Source of the DNA: DASVDE01 sp963740065
Lineage (GTDB): Bacteria > Actinomycetota > Thermoleophilia > Solirubrobacterales > 70-9
Assembly (NCBI GenBank): GCA_963740065.1
Contig: CAVUCS010000004.1
Coordinates: 1-64,000 of the forward strand
Direction: 5' to 3'
DNA: 64,000 bases
Shown here: piece after piece, positions 1 to 9,400 of the stretch
Layout of the letters: every line of letters starts with the position of its first letter
Numbering within the stretch: the stretch's first letter is position 1
Made by a program: the position numbers and the translations under genes
The notes under the pieces: model-generated
The model's database searches: none
What the model saw: the letters and a program-made list of their open reading frames with translations, nothing else
Told to the model about the DNA's origin: nothing

Positions 1-397
1 AGATGTAGTACATCCCCGAGCCGGCTTCTTCGGCTTCGCGGCGGGCTACTTCGGCGATCGTGGTCTGGCCGAAGACTTTGCGCAGGGCGCTGACGCCCTC
101 GGCCCAGATGCCGCCCGCCTCATCGGCTTCCTGGCCCACCTTGCCGTCGAGGGCCTGGACCACCTCGAGCACGGTGATCTCATCGGCGGGACGAGAGAGG
201 GTGTAACCACCTTTCATCCCGCGATGGCTGGTCAGCAGACCGTTGCGGCGCAGGGTCGAGAAAAGCTGTTCGAGGAACTGCTCGGGAATCGCCCGGCGCT
301 CCGCCAGTTCCTTGATCGGGACGGGACGCTCTCCCGAGCGGGCCAGCTCCGCCATCGCCACTACGGCGTAGCGAGACTTGGAAGTGACGGAGATCAC
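1..397 (-). CDS. Rrf2-family transcriptional regulator (3' end outside window)
   Basis: Winged-helix DNA-binding regulator of the Rrf2 family. The translation begins VISVTSKSRYAVVAMAELA and continues with the recognition-helix region IPEQFLEQLFSTLRRNGLL and the wing RGMKGGYTLSRPADEIT, all typical of Rrf2/IscR/CymR. GTG at 397 is the only plausible start, because a stop lies 12 nt upstream in frame; AAAGAGG precedes it closely. The three iron-sulphur cysteines of IscR/NsrR are absent from the visible region, so a CymR-like or other non-Fe-S regulator is more likely. It reads off the left edge. It is divergent from the response regulator at 469, so the 71 bp between them should carry both promoters. 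Confidence 0.85.
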   Translation of the reverse strand, partial: MISVTSKSRYAVVAMAELARSGERPVPIKELAERRAIPEQFLEQLFSTLRRNGLLTSHRGMKGGYTLSRPADEITVLEVVQALDGKVGQEADEAGGIWAEGVSALRKVFGQTTIAEVARREAEEAGSGMYYI

Positions 398-468
398 CGC
401 CTCTTTCTACCGCACCTTCCGGACCCGCCCCCCGGCGCACCATCGATCCTGAGCTAGGATCGAACTCG

Positions 469-1089
469 TTGGCCGCTCGCCCAAATTGCCTCGTGATCGA
501 CGGGCACCCGCTGGTCCGGTTGGGCGTGCGCGGAGTTCTTGACGATCAGTTCGAAATCCACGAGACGGAGAATCGCGAGGAGGGCCTGGAGCTGATCAGA
601 GACATCGGCAGCTTCGATGTCGCGATCGTCGACCTGCGCTTCCGGGTAAACGGCGGGCCGGCCGCCCTCAGCGGCACCGAGACAATTCGGGCGATCCGCA
701 GGGTTGAGCCCAGGCTTGGAATCGTCGCCCACGGCGAGCGGCCCGAGCGCCACACGGCCACCGCCGCGATGCAGGCCGGCGCCAGCGCCTACGTGGCACG
801 AACCGCGGGCGCCGAAGAGCTTCGCAACGCGGTCGACGCCGCGCTCGCCCAGAAGAGCTTCCTCGACCCGGCCGTCCCACCCAAAGGCAGCCGCGGCAAG
901 CTGACTCGCCGCCAGCTTCAAATCCTGCAGATGCTGGCGAACGGCGGATCGACCACGGCTACCTCTCGCGAGTTGGGCCTCAGCGAGGAAACGATCAAGA
1001 CCCACACGAAGAACCTCCTCGCCCGCCTCGAGGCGAGAAACCGCACGCACGCGGTGGCGATCGCCCTACGCGAGTCACTGATCGATTAG
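469..1089 (+). CDS. NarL/LuxR-type response regulator with degenerate receiver
   Basis: 206 aa. Residues 1-120 form a receiver-like domain and residues about 140-200 a LuxR helix-turn-helix (LTRRQLQILQMLANGG, LGLSEETIKTHTKNLLARL). The TTG start has AGGA nine bases upstream. The candidate phosphoacceptor Asp is present in VAIVDLRF. However, the N-terminal acidic pair is reduced to VIDGHP, the beta-4 Thr/Ser position reads IVAHGE, and the invariant Lys appears as Arg (YVARTAG). Phosphorylation-independent control is therefore possible. No histidine kinase lies beside it. It is convergent with the HDOD-LuxR gene, which has a related output domain. Family assignment is firm; the target genes are unknown. 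Confidence 0.82.
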   Translation: MAARPNCLVIDGHPLVRLGVRGVLDDQFEIHETENREEGLELIRDIGSFDVAIVDLRFRVNGGPAALSGTETIRAIRRVEPRLGIVAHGERPERHTATAAMQAGASAYVARTAGAEELRNAVDAALAQKSFLDPAVPPKGSRGKLTRRQLQILQMLANGGSTTATSRELGLSEETIKTHTKNLLARLEARNRTHAVAIALRESLID

Positions 1090-1138
1090 CGAGCATCACG
1101 ATCTGATTCGCTGCGAGCGGCGCTGATATGGCGGAGTG

Positions 1139-1174
1139 CCGCCACCCCCGGACGCGAAGCGGAGGAGGTGGCGG
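1139..1174. terminator. hairpin between convergent genes
   Basis: CCGCCACC at 1139-1146 pairs with GGTGGCGG at 1167-1174 across a 20-nt loop, followed by TTT on the plus strand. It lies between the stop codons of the convergent regulator genes and could serve the plus-strand gene; the T-tract is short. Confidence 0.35.
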
Positions 1175-1175
1175 T

Positions 1176-2297
1176 TTAGATCCAGCCGCTGTCGCGGGCG
1201 GTGAGGACTGCCTGGGCGCGATCGATCGCGCCGATCTTGCCGTACACGTTGTGCAAGTGGGTGCGAATCGTAGAGACCGAGAGCTGCATCTCACCGGCGA
1301 TCTGCTTGTAGACCATGCCCTCGGAGAGATGGCGAAGGACGTCCAGCTCACGCGCGGACAACGGACACGGTTCCGCCTTCCTGGGGGCGTCCTGACGCGG
1401 ATAGGGAAGGTCGTAGAGGATGTCCCGCAGTCCCTCCGGGTTGAGGCCGCAGCGCTCCGCCGCCTTGCCGAGTCGCTCCTGACCGACCGCTTCGCCTTGG
1501 GCGTAGTGGGCAACCATGTCCGCGGCGGCGACCATCGCTCCAAGACCGTCGGCGTCTTCGGCGTGGTGGCGCTCGATCGCCACAGCTATTTGCTGCGGCA
1601 AATTCCAGCGCCGCGCCAGTACCCCGCCTACCAGGGCATGGTCGATGCCCAACTGTTCGCGCTCGTTCCGCAAGCGCTGCTCGGGCGTTCGGGTGAGGGC
1701 ATCGGAGTAAGGCTTGTACCCCGGGTGCAGGCGAGAGATCACCAGCTGCCCAATGTCATGCAGAAGGGCCGCCACGGCCAGCTCGTCGCGCTCGGCCCAG
1801 CCGACCGCGCGGCCGATCTGGTCGGCGGCGCGCTGGGTGGCGAGAGCGTGAATGCGGAACTGAGGCGGTTTCAGCTCCCAGCCCCCATTCGACTCGAAGA
1901 AGTCATAGACGGGAGCCGTGCCGGCAATTGCAAGAACGCCGGAGGGCTTCAGCACGTCAACCGCGTCGGGAATCGTGGCCACCCCTCCGGCAGCGACCCC
2001 GGTGCGATTGGCGAAGCGAAGGACGGAGATGGCGAGAGCTACATCGGCCTCGACCGCCTCGACGATCTCGCCGGTGCGGGCTGTCTCCGCGGTGGCGGCC
2101 CGCATCACTCGCTCGCGAGACTCAAAGAGAACCGGAAAGCGCTCGACCGCCTCAAAAGCGTCGGCGAGGCGGCTACCGGGAGCCGGGCGCGCCGGTTTGC
2201 CGGTGACGTCTTGCGCCGCGGCCTTGCCGTTCCCGTGATTTCCGTTGCTGTCTTTCTTCGTCGGCTGCATGGCGCAATTGCACTCCGCCAAACTCAT
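1176..2297 (-). CDS. HDOD domain protein fused to LuxR-type DNA-binding domain
   Basis: 373 aa. After a polar N-terminus, residues about 40-250 form an HDOD domain, a degenerate HD-phosphohydrolase fold used in signalling. The HD motif survives as LLHDIGQLV, followed by IAVAIERHHAEDADG. Residues about 310-370 are a LuxR helix-turn-helix (LSARELDVLRHLSEG, STIRTHLHNVYGKIGAIDRA). The fusion implies direct coupling of HDOD sensing to transcription. Two ATGs are possible: 2297, or 2270 with GGCGGAG 12 bases upstream. The nearby gene at 469 has the same type of output domain, so the two may act in one circuit; that is inference. Confidence 0.85.
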   Translation of the reverse strand: MSLAECNCAMQPTKKDSNGNHGNGKAAAQDVTGKPARPAPGSRLADAFEAVERFPVLFESRERVMRAATAETARTGEIVEAVEADVALAISVLRFANRTGVAAGGVATIPDAVDVLKPSGVLAIAGTAPVYDFFESNGGWELKPPQFRIHALATQRAADQIGRAVGWAERDELAVAALLHDIGQLVISRLHPGYKPYSDALTRTPEQRLRNEREQLGIDHALVGGVLARRWNLPQQIAVAIERHHAEDADGLGAMVAAADMVAHYAQGEAVGQERLGKAAERCGLNPEGLRDILYDLPYPRQDAPRKAEPCPLSARELDVLRHLSEGMVYKQIAGEMQLSVSTIRTHLHNVYGKIGAIDRAQAVLTARDSGWI

Positions 2298-2374
2298 CGG
2301 CAGCCGAGGACGTTCGGTTTAGCACGAGACTCCCGAAAAATAGGGATGACTTCGTGCGATTTGTCCGGATAGAA

Positions 2375-2389
2375 GCACCCAGAGGGTGC
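2375..2389 (-). terminator. short hairpin downstream of gltX
   Basis: GCACCC/GGGTGC with an AGA loop, 15 bases beyond the gltX stop in its direction of transcription, followed by TTCT. The plus strand carries TTTT after GGGTGCG, so it may also work in that direction. It is a weak intrinsic terminator candidate. Confidence 0.4.
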
Positions 2390-2404
2390 GTTTTGGCCGA
2401 AATG

Positions 2405-3767
2405 TCAGCCCAGGCGCGAGATCGCCGCATCTATGCGGGAAAGCGACTCTTCCCGCCCAAGAGCGGCCAGCGACTCGAAAATTCCGGGTGAAACGGTGCT
2501 CCCGGTGATCGCCACCCGGATCGGCTGGTAGAGCTTCCCTGGCTTAACCTCAAGCCGCTCCGGCAGCAACCCCAAAGCTGACTCCAAGGAGTCGGAATCG
2601 AATGCCGGCGAATCGGCGAGGGCGGCGCGCGCCGCCTCAAGCAGGGGGCGCGTCCCTTCCTTCATCACCTTGTTCCAGGCTCTTGGGGTCATCAACGGGT
2701 GGTTCGAATAGGAAACGGACCAGGGGCCAGACTTCGTCAAGCGTCTGCGCTTTCTCCTGCGCGATCTCGCAGGCCGCACGCAGTCTCTCCTCGGGCTCTC
2801 GGCCCAGATGGCGGGCGACGGCGACCACGTACTCCTCCGGGGGCATCTCCCGCATGAAACGGCCGTTTACCCAGCGCAGCTTCTTCTCGTCGAAGATCGC
2901 CGCGGATTTGCCGACGTCGGCCACGACGAAGCGCTTGACCAGCTCCTCGGTGGACATCAGCGTCGTGTCGTCGCTCGTTCCCCAGCCGAGCAGGGCGAGA
3001 TAGTTGCGAACCGCGGCGGGCAGGTAGCCGGCTTTACGCAGCTCCTGCACGGAGGCAGCGCCGTGACGCTTGGAGAGCTTCTTGCCGTCGGGGCCGTGCA
3101 GCAGCGGCAGGTGGGCGTAGCGCGGCGCCTCGTGGCCCAGAGCGCGAAGGACCAGGAGTTGCTTCGGGGTGTTGGAGAGATGATCGTCGCCACGAACGAC
3201 CTCGCTGATTCCCATCTCGGCGTCGTCGACAGCGACCGCGAAGTTGTAGAGGACGGTGCCGTCGCCGCGGGCGATGACGAAGTCGTCGTAGCTGCGATTG
3301 GGAAAGTGGACCGGGCCTCGAATCAAATCCTCGACGACGGTCTCGCCCTCGTCGGGAACGCGCAGACGGACGGCGGCTCCGGGCTCTTCGGTCGGCTCAC
3401 CGCGATAACCCCGATCGGCGCCGTGCTCCGCCTTCCAGGCCTCGACATCCTTGGCGGTGGCGGAGTCGCGATAGGCGGCGCCGGAGTCGAGCAGCTTCTG
3501 CAGCGCCACCCCATGGCTCTCAGCGCGCCCGGCCTGGGAGACCGGACCCTCGTCCCAGTCCAGCTCCAACCAGCGCAGCGCGTCGAGGATCTGCTCGACG
3601 TTCTCCTCGGTCGAGCGCTCGCGGTCGGTGTCCTCTATCCGCAGGACCAGCTCGCCGCCGCCATGACGGGCCGCGAGCCAGTTATAGAGTGCCGTCCTCG
3701 CTCCGCCGATGTGCAGCGCACCGGTCGGCGAGGGGGCAAATCGAAATCGGAGGTTTTCGTCATCCAT
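2405..3767 (-). pseudogene. gltX: glutamyl-tRNA synthetase, interrupted by one frameshift
   Basis: Class I synthetase that charges tRNA-Glu. The N-terminal frame starts MDDENLRFRFAPSPTGALHI at 3767 and contains the HIGH-like motif (ALHIGGART) and the KLSKR catalytic loop (GKKLSKRHG). It runs to PPVDDPK and then leaves frame near 2681. The downstream frame resumes with AWNKVMKEGTRPLLEAAR and reads to SRIDAAISRLG with its stop at 2405, the usual C-terminal anticodon-binding part. Deleting one base (AAGAGCC to AAGGCC on the coding strand) restores a continuous protein of about 450 aa. gltX is usually essential, so a sequencing error is as likely as a real lesion. Its start codon overlaps that of the divergent nfo gene. 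Confidence 0.85.
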
Positions 3768-4629
3768 GTTGATCGGCGCGCATGTTTCCACAGCCGGGGG
3801 GCTGGACAAGGCGATCGGCCGCGGCGCGGAGATCGGATGCGAGTCGATCCAGATCTTCCACCAAAGCCCGCGGATGTGGCGGCCGACCAGATACGGGCCT
3901 GAGGATTTCGCCGCCTGCAGAGAAGCGATGGCCGATTCGCCGATCGAAGCGGTGGTGATTCACGCCGTCTATCTGATCAATTGCGCGACGACCGACAGAG
4001 ACCTGCGCAAGAAGTCCCTGGCCTCGCTCACCCACGCGCTGCGGATCGGCGACGGGATCGGCGCCGCCGGGGTCGTCCTGCACCCGGGCGCGCAGAAAGG
4101 CGAGGAGCTGGGGCCTTCAATAAGACGAGCGGCAAGAGTCATCGCCGCCGCCCTGAGAGACAGCGAGGGCTGCCCCCTCCTGCTCGAACAGACCGCCGGC
4201 CACAAAGGCCTCCTGGGACGAGACTTCGACCAAACCGCCGAGCTGATCGACCTCGCCGGCGGCGGCGACCGCCTAGGTCTCTGCCTCGACTCCTGCCACC
4301 TCTATGTGCAGGGCTACGACATCACTGATGAGGGCCATCTGAACGAGGTGCTCGACGAAGCCGACGAAAAGGTCGGCCTCGAGCGACTGAGATGCGTACA
4401 CGTCAACGACGCCGCCGCTCCACTCGGCTCCTGCCGCGACCGCCACGCCAACGTAGGCCAGGGCGAGATGGGCAGAAGAGGCCTGGCCGCCTTCCTCTCA
4501 GAACCCCGCTTCGAAGGCCTGCCGGCGACCTTGGAGACCCCGGGCCCGGAAAAGAGAGGTCCGGACAAAAGAGAGGTCCAGGCCGCAAAGCGACTCCGCA
4601 GAGCCGGGCTTAAACGTCGCCAGGGGTAA
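3766..4629 (+). CDS. nfo: endonuclease IV (AP endonuclease)
   Basis: 287 aa, normal for the family. It cleaves DNA 5' of abasic sites in base-excision repair. It begins MLIGAHVSTAGG, and the metal-site blocks are easy to follow: LLEQTAGHKG, LCLDSCHLYVQGYD, VHVNDAAAPLGSCRDRHANVGQGEMG and LETPG. GGAGG at 3749-3753 lies 12 bases before the ATG. The ATG overlaps the gltX start on the other strand (shared CATG at 3765-3768), so its leader lies inside gltX coding sequence. The last about 25 residues are very basic (KRGPDKREVQAAKRLRR), an unusual tail for Nfo. Confidence 0.93.
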   Translation: MLIGAHVSTAGGLDKAIGRGAEIGCESIQIFHQSPRMWRPTRYGPEDFAACREAMADSPIEAVVIHAVYLINCATTDRDLRKKSLASLTHALRIGDGIGAAGVVLHPGAQKGEELGPSIRRAARVIAAALRDSEGCPLLLEQTAGHKGLLGRDFDQTAELIDLAGGGDRLGLCLDSCHLYVQGYDITDEGHLNEVLDEADEKVGLERLRCVHVNDAAAPLGSCRDRHANVGQGEMGRRGLAAFLSEPRFEGLPATLETPGPEKRGPDKREVQAAKRLRRAGLKRRQG

Positions 4630-4707
4630 GGCTCCCCTACGCCGAGAACAGGCAGGCGACAAGGACCGCCCTAGGGGCAGCCCTTGCTCTCCCGCCGTCA
4701 GTCTTTG

Positions 4708-6000
4708 CTATTTGACGTGGACGCCTGAGATGGAGCGCGCTATGACGAGGCGCTGGATCTCTGAGGTGCCTTCGAAGATCGTGTAGATCTTCGCGTCGCG
4801 GTGCATCCGCTCGACCGGGTACTCCCGGGTGTAGCCGTTGCCGCCGAGGATCTGAATCGCCCGCTCGGTCGCCCAGACGGCAACCTCGCCGGCCTTCAGC
4901 TTCGACATCGAGCCTTCGGCGTTCTCGAATTTCTGGCCGGTGCGTCCCATCCAGGCGGCGCGCCAGACCAGCAGCCGGGCGGCGTCGATCTCCAGCTTCA
5001 TGTCGGCGAGGGCGAAGGCGATCGCTTGGTTCTCGATGATCGCCTTGCCGAACTGTCTGCGCTCTTTGGCGTACTCAAGCGAGTACTCGTAGGCGGCTTG
5101 GGCGATGCCCAGAGCCTGGGCGCCGACCGTCGGACGGCTGGCTTCGAAGGTCTGCATCGCCGCCTGCGACTTGGACTTCTTGCCCTCGCGGACGCGGGCC
5201 AGGCGCTCGTCAAGCTTCTCTTTGCCGCCCAGCAGGCAGGAACCCGGGACGCGGCAGTCGTCGAGATGGACATCCGCCGTGTGAGACGCACGCAGGCCGT
5301 GCTTCTTGACCTTGGCGCCCTGTTCGCAACCCTTCGTCCCCGGGGGGATGATGAAGGCAGCATGACCGCGTGAGCCAAGCTCGCGATCTACCGAAGCGAT
5401 CACGACGTGGACGTTGGCGATGCCGCCGTTGGTCGCCCATGCCTTCTGCCCGTTGATCACCCACTCGTCGGTGGCCTCGTCGTACTTGGCGTTGGTGCGG
5501 ATCGCCGAGACGTCGGAACCGGCATCTGGCTCCGAAGCGCAAAAGGCGCCCAGCTTGACGTCGTCGGCGTCGCCGAAGCACTGGGGGATCCACTCCCCCA
5601 TCTGCTCCGGGGTGCCCTGCCCGAAGATCGCGGCGACGGCGAGCGCGGTGCCCATGATCGCCATGCCGATGCCGGCGTCGCCCCAGAAGAGCTCCTCGTT
5701 GGCGATCGGTAGCGTCAGACCGGTGTCGTCAGCCCAGAACTGGCCGAGCGCCTCGAACCCATAGAGGCCGATCTTGGCGGCCTCCTGGATCACGGGCCAG
5801 GGAGTCTCCTCGCGCTCATCCCACTCCTCGGCGGCGGGACGCACGACGCCTTCGGCGAAGCCGTGCACCCACTCTTTGATGTCCTTCTGGTCCTGGTTGA
5901 GCTCAAGGGTGAACTTCGGGCCGTCTTGCGGCGCCTCGCCGCTCCCGGTCACCTCGGCCAACACCTGTTCTGCCTCTGCAACTGCTGAAGTTTCGGTCAT
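4708..6000 (-). CDS. acyl-CoA dehydrogenase
   Basis: 430 aa flavoprotein that desaturates acyl-CoA at the alpha-beta position and passes electrons to ETF. The N-terminal helical domain follows a 30-residue polar leader. The middle domain contains GAFCASEPDAGSDVSAIRT and INGQKAWATNGG. The C-terminal domain contains RRQFGKAI and QILGGNGYTREYPVERMHRD, with the catalytic base in IYTIFEGTSEIQR. Substrate length cannot be told. It appears monocistronic, between nfo (convergent) and a small Cys-rich gene. ATG at 6000 is followed at once by conserved-type sequence, so the start is comfortable. Confidence 0.93.
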   Translation of the reverse strand: MTETSAVAEAEQVLAEVTGSGEAPQDGPKFTLELNQDQKDIKEWVHGFAEGVVRPAAEEWDEREETPWPVIQEAAKIGLYGFEALGQFWADDTGLTLPIANEELFWGDAGIGMAIMGTALAVAAIFGQGTPEQMGEWIPQCFGDADDVKLGAFCASEPDAGSDVSAIRTNAKYDEATDEWVINGQKAWATNGGIANVHVVIASVDRELGSRGHAAFIIPPGTKGCEQGAKVKKHGLRASHTADVHLDDCRVPGSCLLGGKEKLDERLARVREGKKSKSQAAMQTFEASRPTVGAQALGIAQAAYEYSLEYAKERRQFGKAIIENQAIAFALADMKLEIDAARLLVWRAAWMGRTGQKFENAEGSMSKLKAGEVAVWATERAIQILGGNGYTREYPVERMHRDAKIYTIFEGTSEIQRLVIARSISGVHVK

Positions 6001-6050
6001 CGTTCAATGTTACACGGAACGATGTAACCCTCAGCGGGCGGGAGCGTGAC

Positions 6051-6425
6051 TTAGATGTCGCGCAAGTCGAAAGCCCGCAGGCCCTCGGAGCCGCCGTCGT
6101 CGCAATCGAAGAAGCGCCGATTGACGCAGTCATAGGAGGCGCCGGAGCCCTCGTAGGCGCGCTCTACCGCGAACTGGCAGTGCGGCAGCGCATCGCCGGT
6201 CATCTTGACCCCGCCGAAGCCTTCCGGCTCAAGCACAGCCTCAAGCGCGATGTTGGCGCTGAACACTCCCTGCATGCAGCCCACGTACTGCTCGCCGGTG
6301 AGCATGTCGATGTGGCTGTAGAGGTAGCGACAGCGCATCTCGACACATCCGCGTGGCTCGATCAGCTTGTCGCAGAAGGAACGGCACTGGCGGCACTCGC
6401 CTACCTGCGTGCGCGTTGCTGGCAT
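6051..6425 (-). CDS. cysteine-rich conserved hypothetical protein
   Basis: 124 aa and not recognised. It has nine cysteines, several paired or spaced: GECRQCRSFC, RGCVEMRCRYLY, YVGCMQG, PHCQF, YDCVNRRFFDC. This suggests metal binding or a disulphide-stabilised fold. There is no signal peptide or membrane segment, so a cytosolic zinc- or iron-binding protein is more likely than a secreted one. It lies nine bases downstream of dnaE on the same strand and is probably co-transcribed with it. Function unknown. Confidence 0.7.
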   Translation of the reverse strand: MPATRTQVGECRQCRSFCDKLIEPRGCVEMRCRYLYSHIDMLTGEQYVGCMQGVFSANIALEAVLEPEGFGGVKMTGDALPHCQFAVERAYEGSGASYDCVNRRFFDCDDGGSEGLRAFDLRDI

Positions 6426-6434
6426 AAACAGATT

Positions 6435-9400
6435 CTAGGCGGCGATCGCGGCGGTTCCGAGCAGGTGATCGAGTTCGGCGCGTAGACCGCTGGACGGGTT
6501 GACTTTGTAGCCGTCGCCGAGCTTTATCTCCTTCGGTTCCCCTTGCCCCGTGCGGATCGCGAGGTGCACGTCCGCCTCCCCCTTGTGGTGCTCGAATACC
6601 GTCTTCAGCTCCTCGACCAAGCCGTTCTCAAAAGCCGTCGCGTCGATCACGAGCCGCAAGGGCCCGGATGAGGCTCTCGTCGCCTTGGCGGCCCTTGCGA
6701 TCTCGTTCGCATCGGGCTCGAAGCGCTCCGCCTCCTGCACAACCAGCTTGGTCTCGCCGCGGTCCTTGTGGTCGAGTCGCCCACGGACCACAACTATCGC
6801 GTCGGGAGCGATCACCGCGGCGCTCTCCGCCTGGTCGGCCTTGAAGACCAGCATCTCGACCTGACCTTCGACGTCGTCAAGCGTCGCGAACATCATCTGA
6901 CTCCCGCTCTTGGTGCGGATTCTTTTGCAGGCGGCGACGATCCCTCCCACCGTGATCCAGGAGCCATCCGGCTTGCCGCCCAACTCGGCGATTGTGCAGT
7001 CGACCCGGGCGCGCAACGCATCGCGGACCTCGGAGAGCGGATGGGAAGAGAGGTAGGTCCCGAGAGTCTCCTTCTCGAGCGCCAGCAGCTCGGCGCGGTC
7101 GAACTCGACCGCCGAGATCGGGGGACGATGGTGGGATCCCTGCGTGGTTCCCTCTCCCCCGCCCGCGTCCTCGCCGAAGTCGAAGATCGACCCCTGGCCA
7201 AGCTGTGCGTCCTCCTGGGCCTTCTGCCCCGCCGACTGAGCCGCCGGCAACGCCTCGAGCATTCCCTTGCGGGTCGCTTTGGTCGAGTCCAAAGCGCCGC
7301 ACTTGATCAGGCACTCGATCGCCCGTTTGTTGACCGCGCGCGAGTCGACTCGTTCGCAGAAATCCCAGATCGACTCGATCGGGCGCTCTTCGCGGGCGCG
7401 CAGGATCGCCTCCACCGCGGCGTGACCGACGTTCTTGACCGCGTCGAGGCCGAAGCGAATCGCTCTTTCGGAGACGACGAAGTCGTGATCGGAGGAGTTG
7501 ACGTCGGGCGGCAGCACCTCGATCCCCATCTCCTCGCAACGGTTGACGAAGAAGGGCACCTTGTCTTTGGTGTTCATCACCGAGGAGATCACCGCTGCCA
7601 TGTACTCGGCCGGGTAATTCGCCTTGAGGTAGGCGGTGCGGTAGGAGATCAGGCCGTAACAGGCAGCGTGGGACTTGTTGAAGGAGTAATCGGCGGCCGC
7701 TTCGTTCAGTCTCCAGAGGTCCTTGGCCACGCCGGGCGCCGTGTTCGATTCGGCTAGACCCTGCATGAATTTGTCTTTCATCGTCGCCATCAAGTCGCGC
7801 TTCTTCTTGCCGATCGCCTTGCGCAGGTCGTCCGCTTCACCGCCCGAGAAGCCGGCCATCGAACGCGCGATCTCCATCAGTTGCTCCTGGTAGACGACGC
7901 AGCCATGAGTCTCCTCAGTGATCGCGCGCAGGCGCGGATCCGGGTAGCGCACGGTCGACGGGTCTTTCTTGCCTCTCGCGTAGGCCGGGATGTAAGCCAT
8001 TGCGCCGGGCCGGTAGAGGGCACCGAGCGCGACGATGTCGGCGAACTCGGTCGGCCCGACCTTGCGAAGTGCGTCCCGCATCCCCTCCGACTCGAACTGG
8101 AAGACGCCGGTCGAGTCGCCCTTGGCGAGCATCGCGTAAGTCGTAGCGTCGTCGATTGGGATCTTTTCCATATCGATCCGCTCGCCGCGCGAGCGCTCGA
8201 TGATGTCGATCGCGTCCTCGATCACATCGAGGTTGCGCAGGCCGAGGAAGTCCATCTTCAGCAGGCCTATCTCCTCAATCGGCCCCATCGAGTACTGGGT
8301 GACGATCTTGTACTGGCGCTCCGGTCTGCCCGAGCCGCTACCGCTGGTCGCGGGTGCGTTGCGGTCCTCGGCCAGCTGCAGCGGCACCACCTCGTGCAGT
8401 GGCCGATCGGCGATTACCACTGCGGCGGCGTGGATCGAGTTGTTGCGCACGATCCCCTCGAGACCCTGGGCGACGTCGAGTATCCGCTTTGCATCCGGCT
8501 CGGAGTCGTAAGTCCGTTTCAGCTCCTGGCCGGACTTGAGACATTCCTTGAAGGAGGGGCTGCGGCCCATGATCGGCTCAGGGATCTGCTTGGCGAGGCG
8601 GTCGCCGGTGCCGTAGTCGTAGCCGAGCACGCGAGCGGCATCGCGGGTGGCGGCCCGCGGCGCCATCTTGCCGAAGGTGATGATCTGGGCGACCGACTCC
8701 CGGCCGTACTTCTCGGCGACGTAGCGGATCATCCGCTCGCGACCGCGGACCGAGAAGTCAATGTCGATATCCGGCATCGATTTGCGGCCAGGGTTGAGGA
8801 AGCGCTCGAAGATCAAACCCTCGGCGAGCGGATCGAGGTCGGTGATCTTAAGAGCGTAGGAAACGATCGAACCGGCCGCCGAGCCACGCCCTGGGCCGAC
8901 GGCGACACCGTTCTCCTTGGCGTAGCGGACGAAGTCCCAGACGATCAAGAAATATGAGGAGAAGCCCATCTCCTCGATCACGCCGAGCTCGAACTCAAGC
9001 CGCTCCATGGCCTCAGCCGGGACCGGATCGCCGTAGCGAGCGCGCAATCCCTCGCCGGCAATCCGCCGCAGCATCGTTTCCGGCTCCTCGCCGTCGGCGG
9101 TCGGATAGCGCGGCAGCAGCAGTTTGCCCAGCTCGATATCCACCTCGCAGCGCTCGGCGATCTCCACCGTGGTCGGCACCGCCTCCGGCCATTCGGCGAA
9201 GGACTCCGACATCTCCTCATTGCTCTTGAGAAAGAACTCGTTGGTATCGAAGCTGAGCTTCGGCGCCTCCAGGGTCGACTTGGTCTGCACGCAGAGCAGC
9301 GCCGCGTGGTTGTCGAAGTCCTCGCGCCGCAGATAGTGGACGTCGGCGGTCCCGACCAGCGGCCGGCCCAGCTCGCGGGCGAAGCGGACGATCCCCTCGT

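Noticed and set aside
1128..2372. 414-codon plus-strand frame opposite the HDOD gene
   Set aside because: The minus-strand HDOD-LuxR protein is clearly real; the plus-strand translation has no structure.
4630..4707. Possible terminator after nfo (CCCCTA ... TAGGGG)
   Set aside because: The loop is about 30 nt and there is no T-tract, so it is too weak to call.
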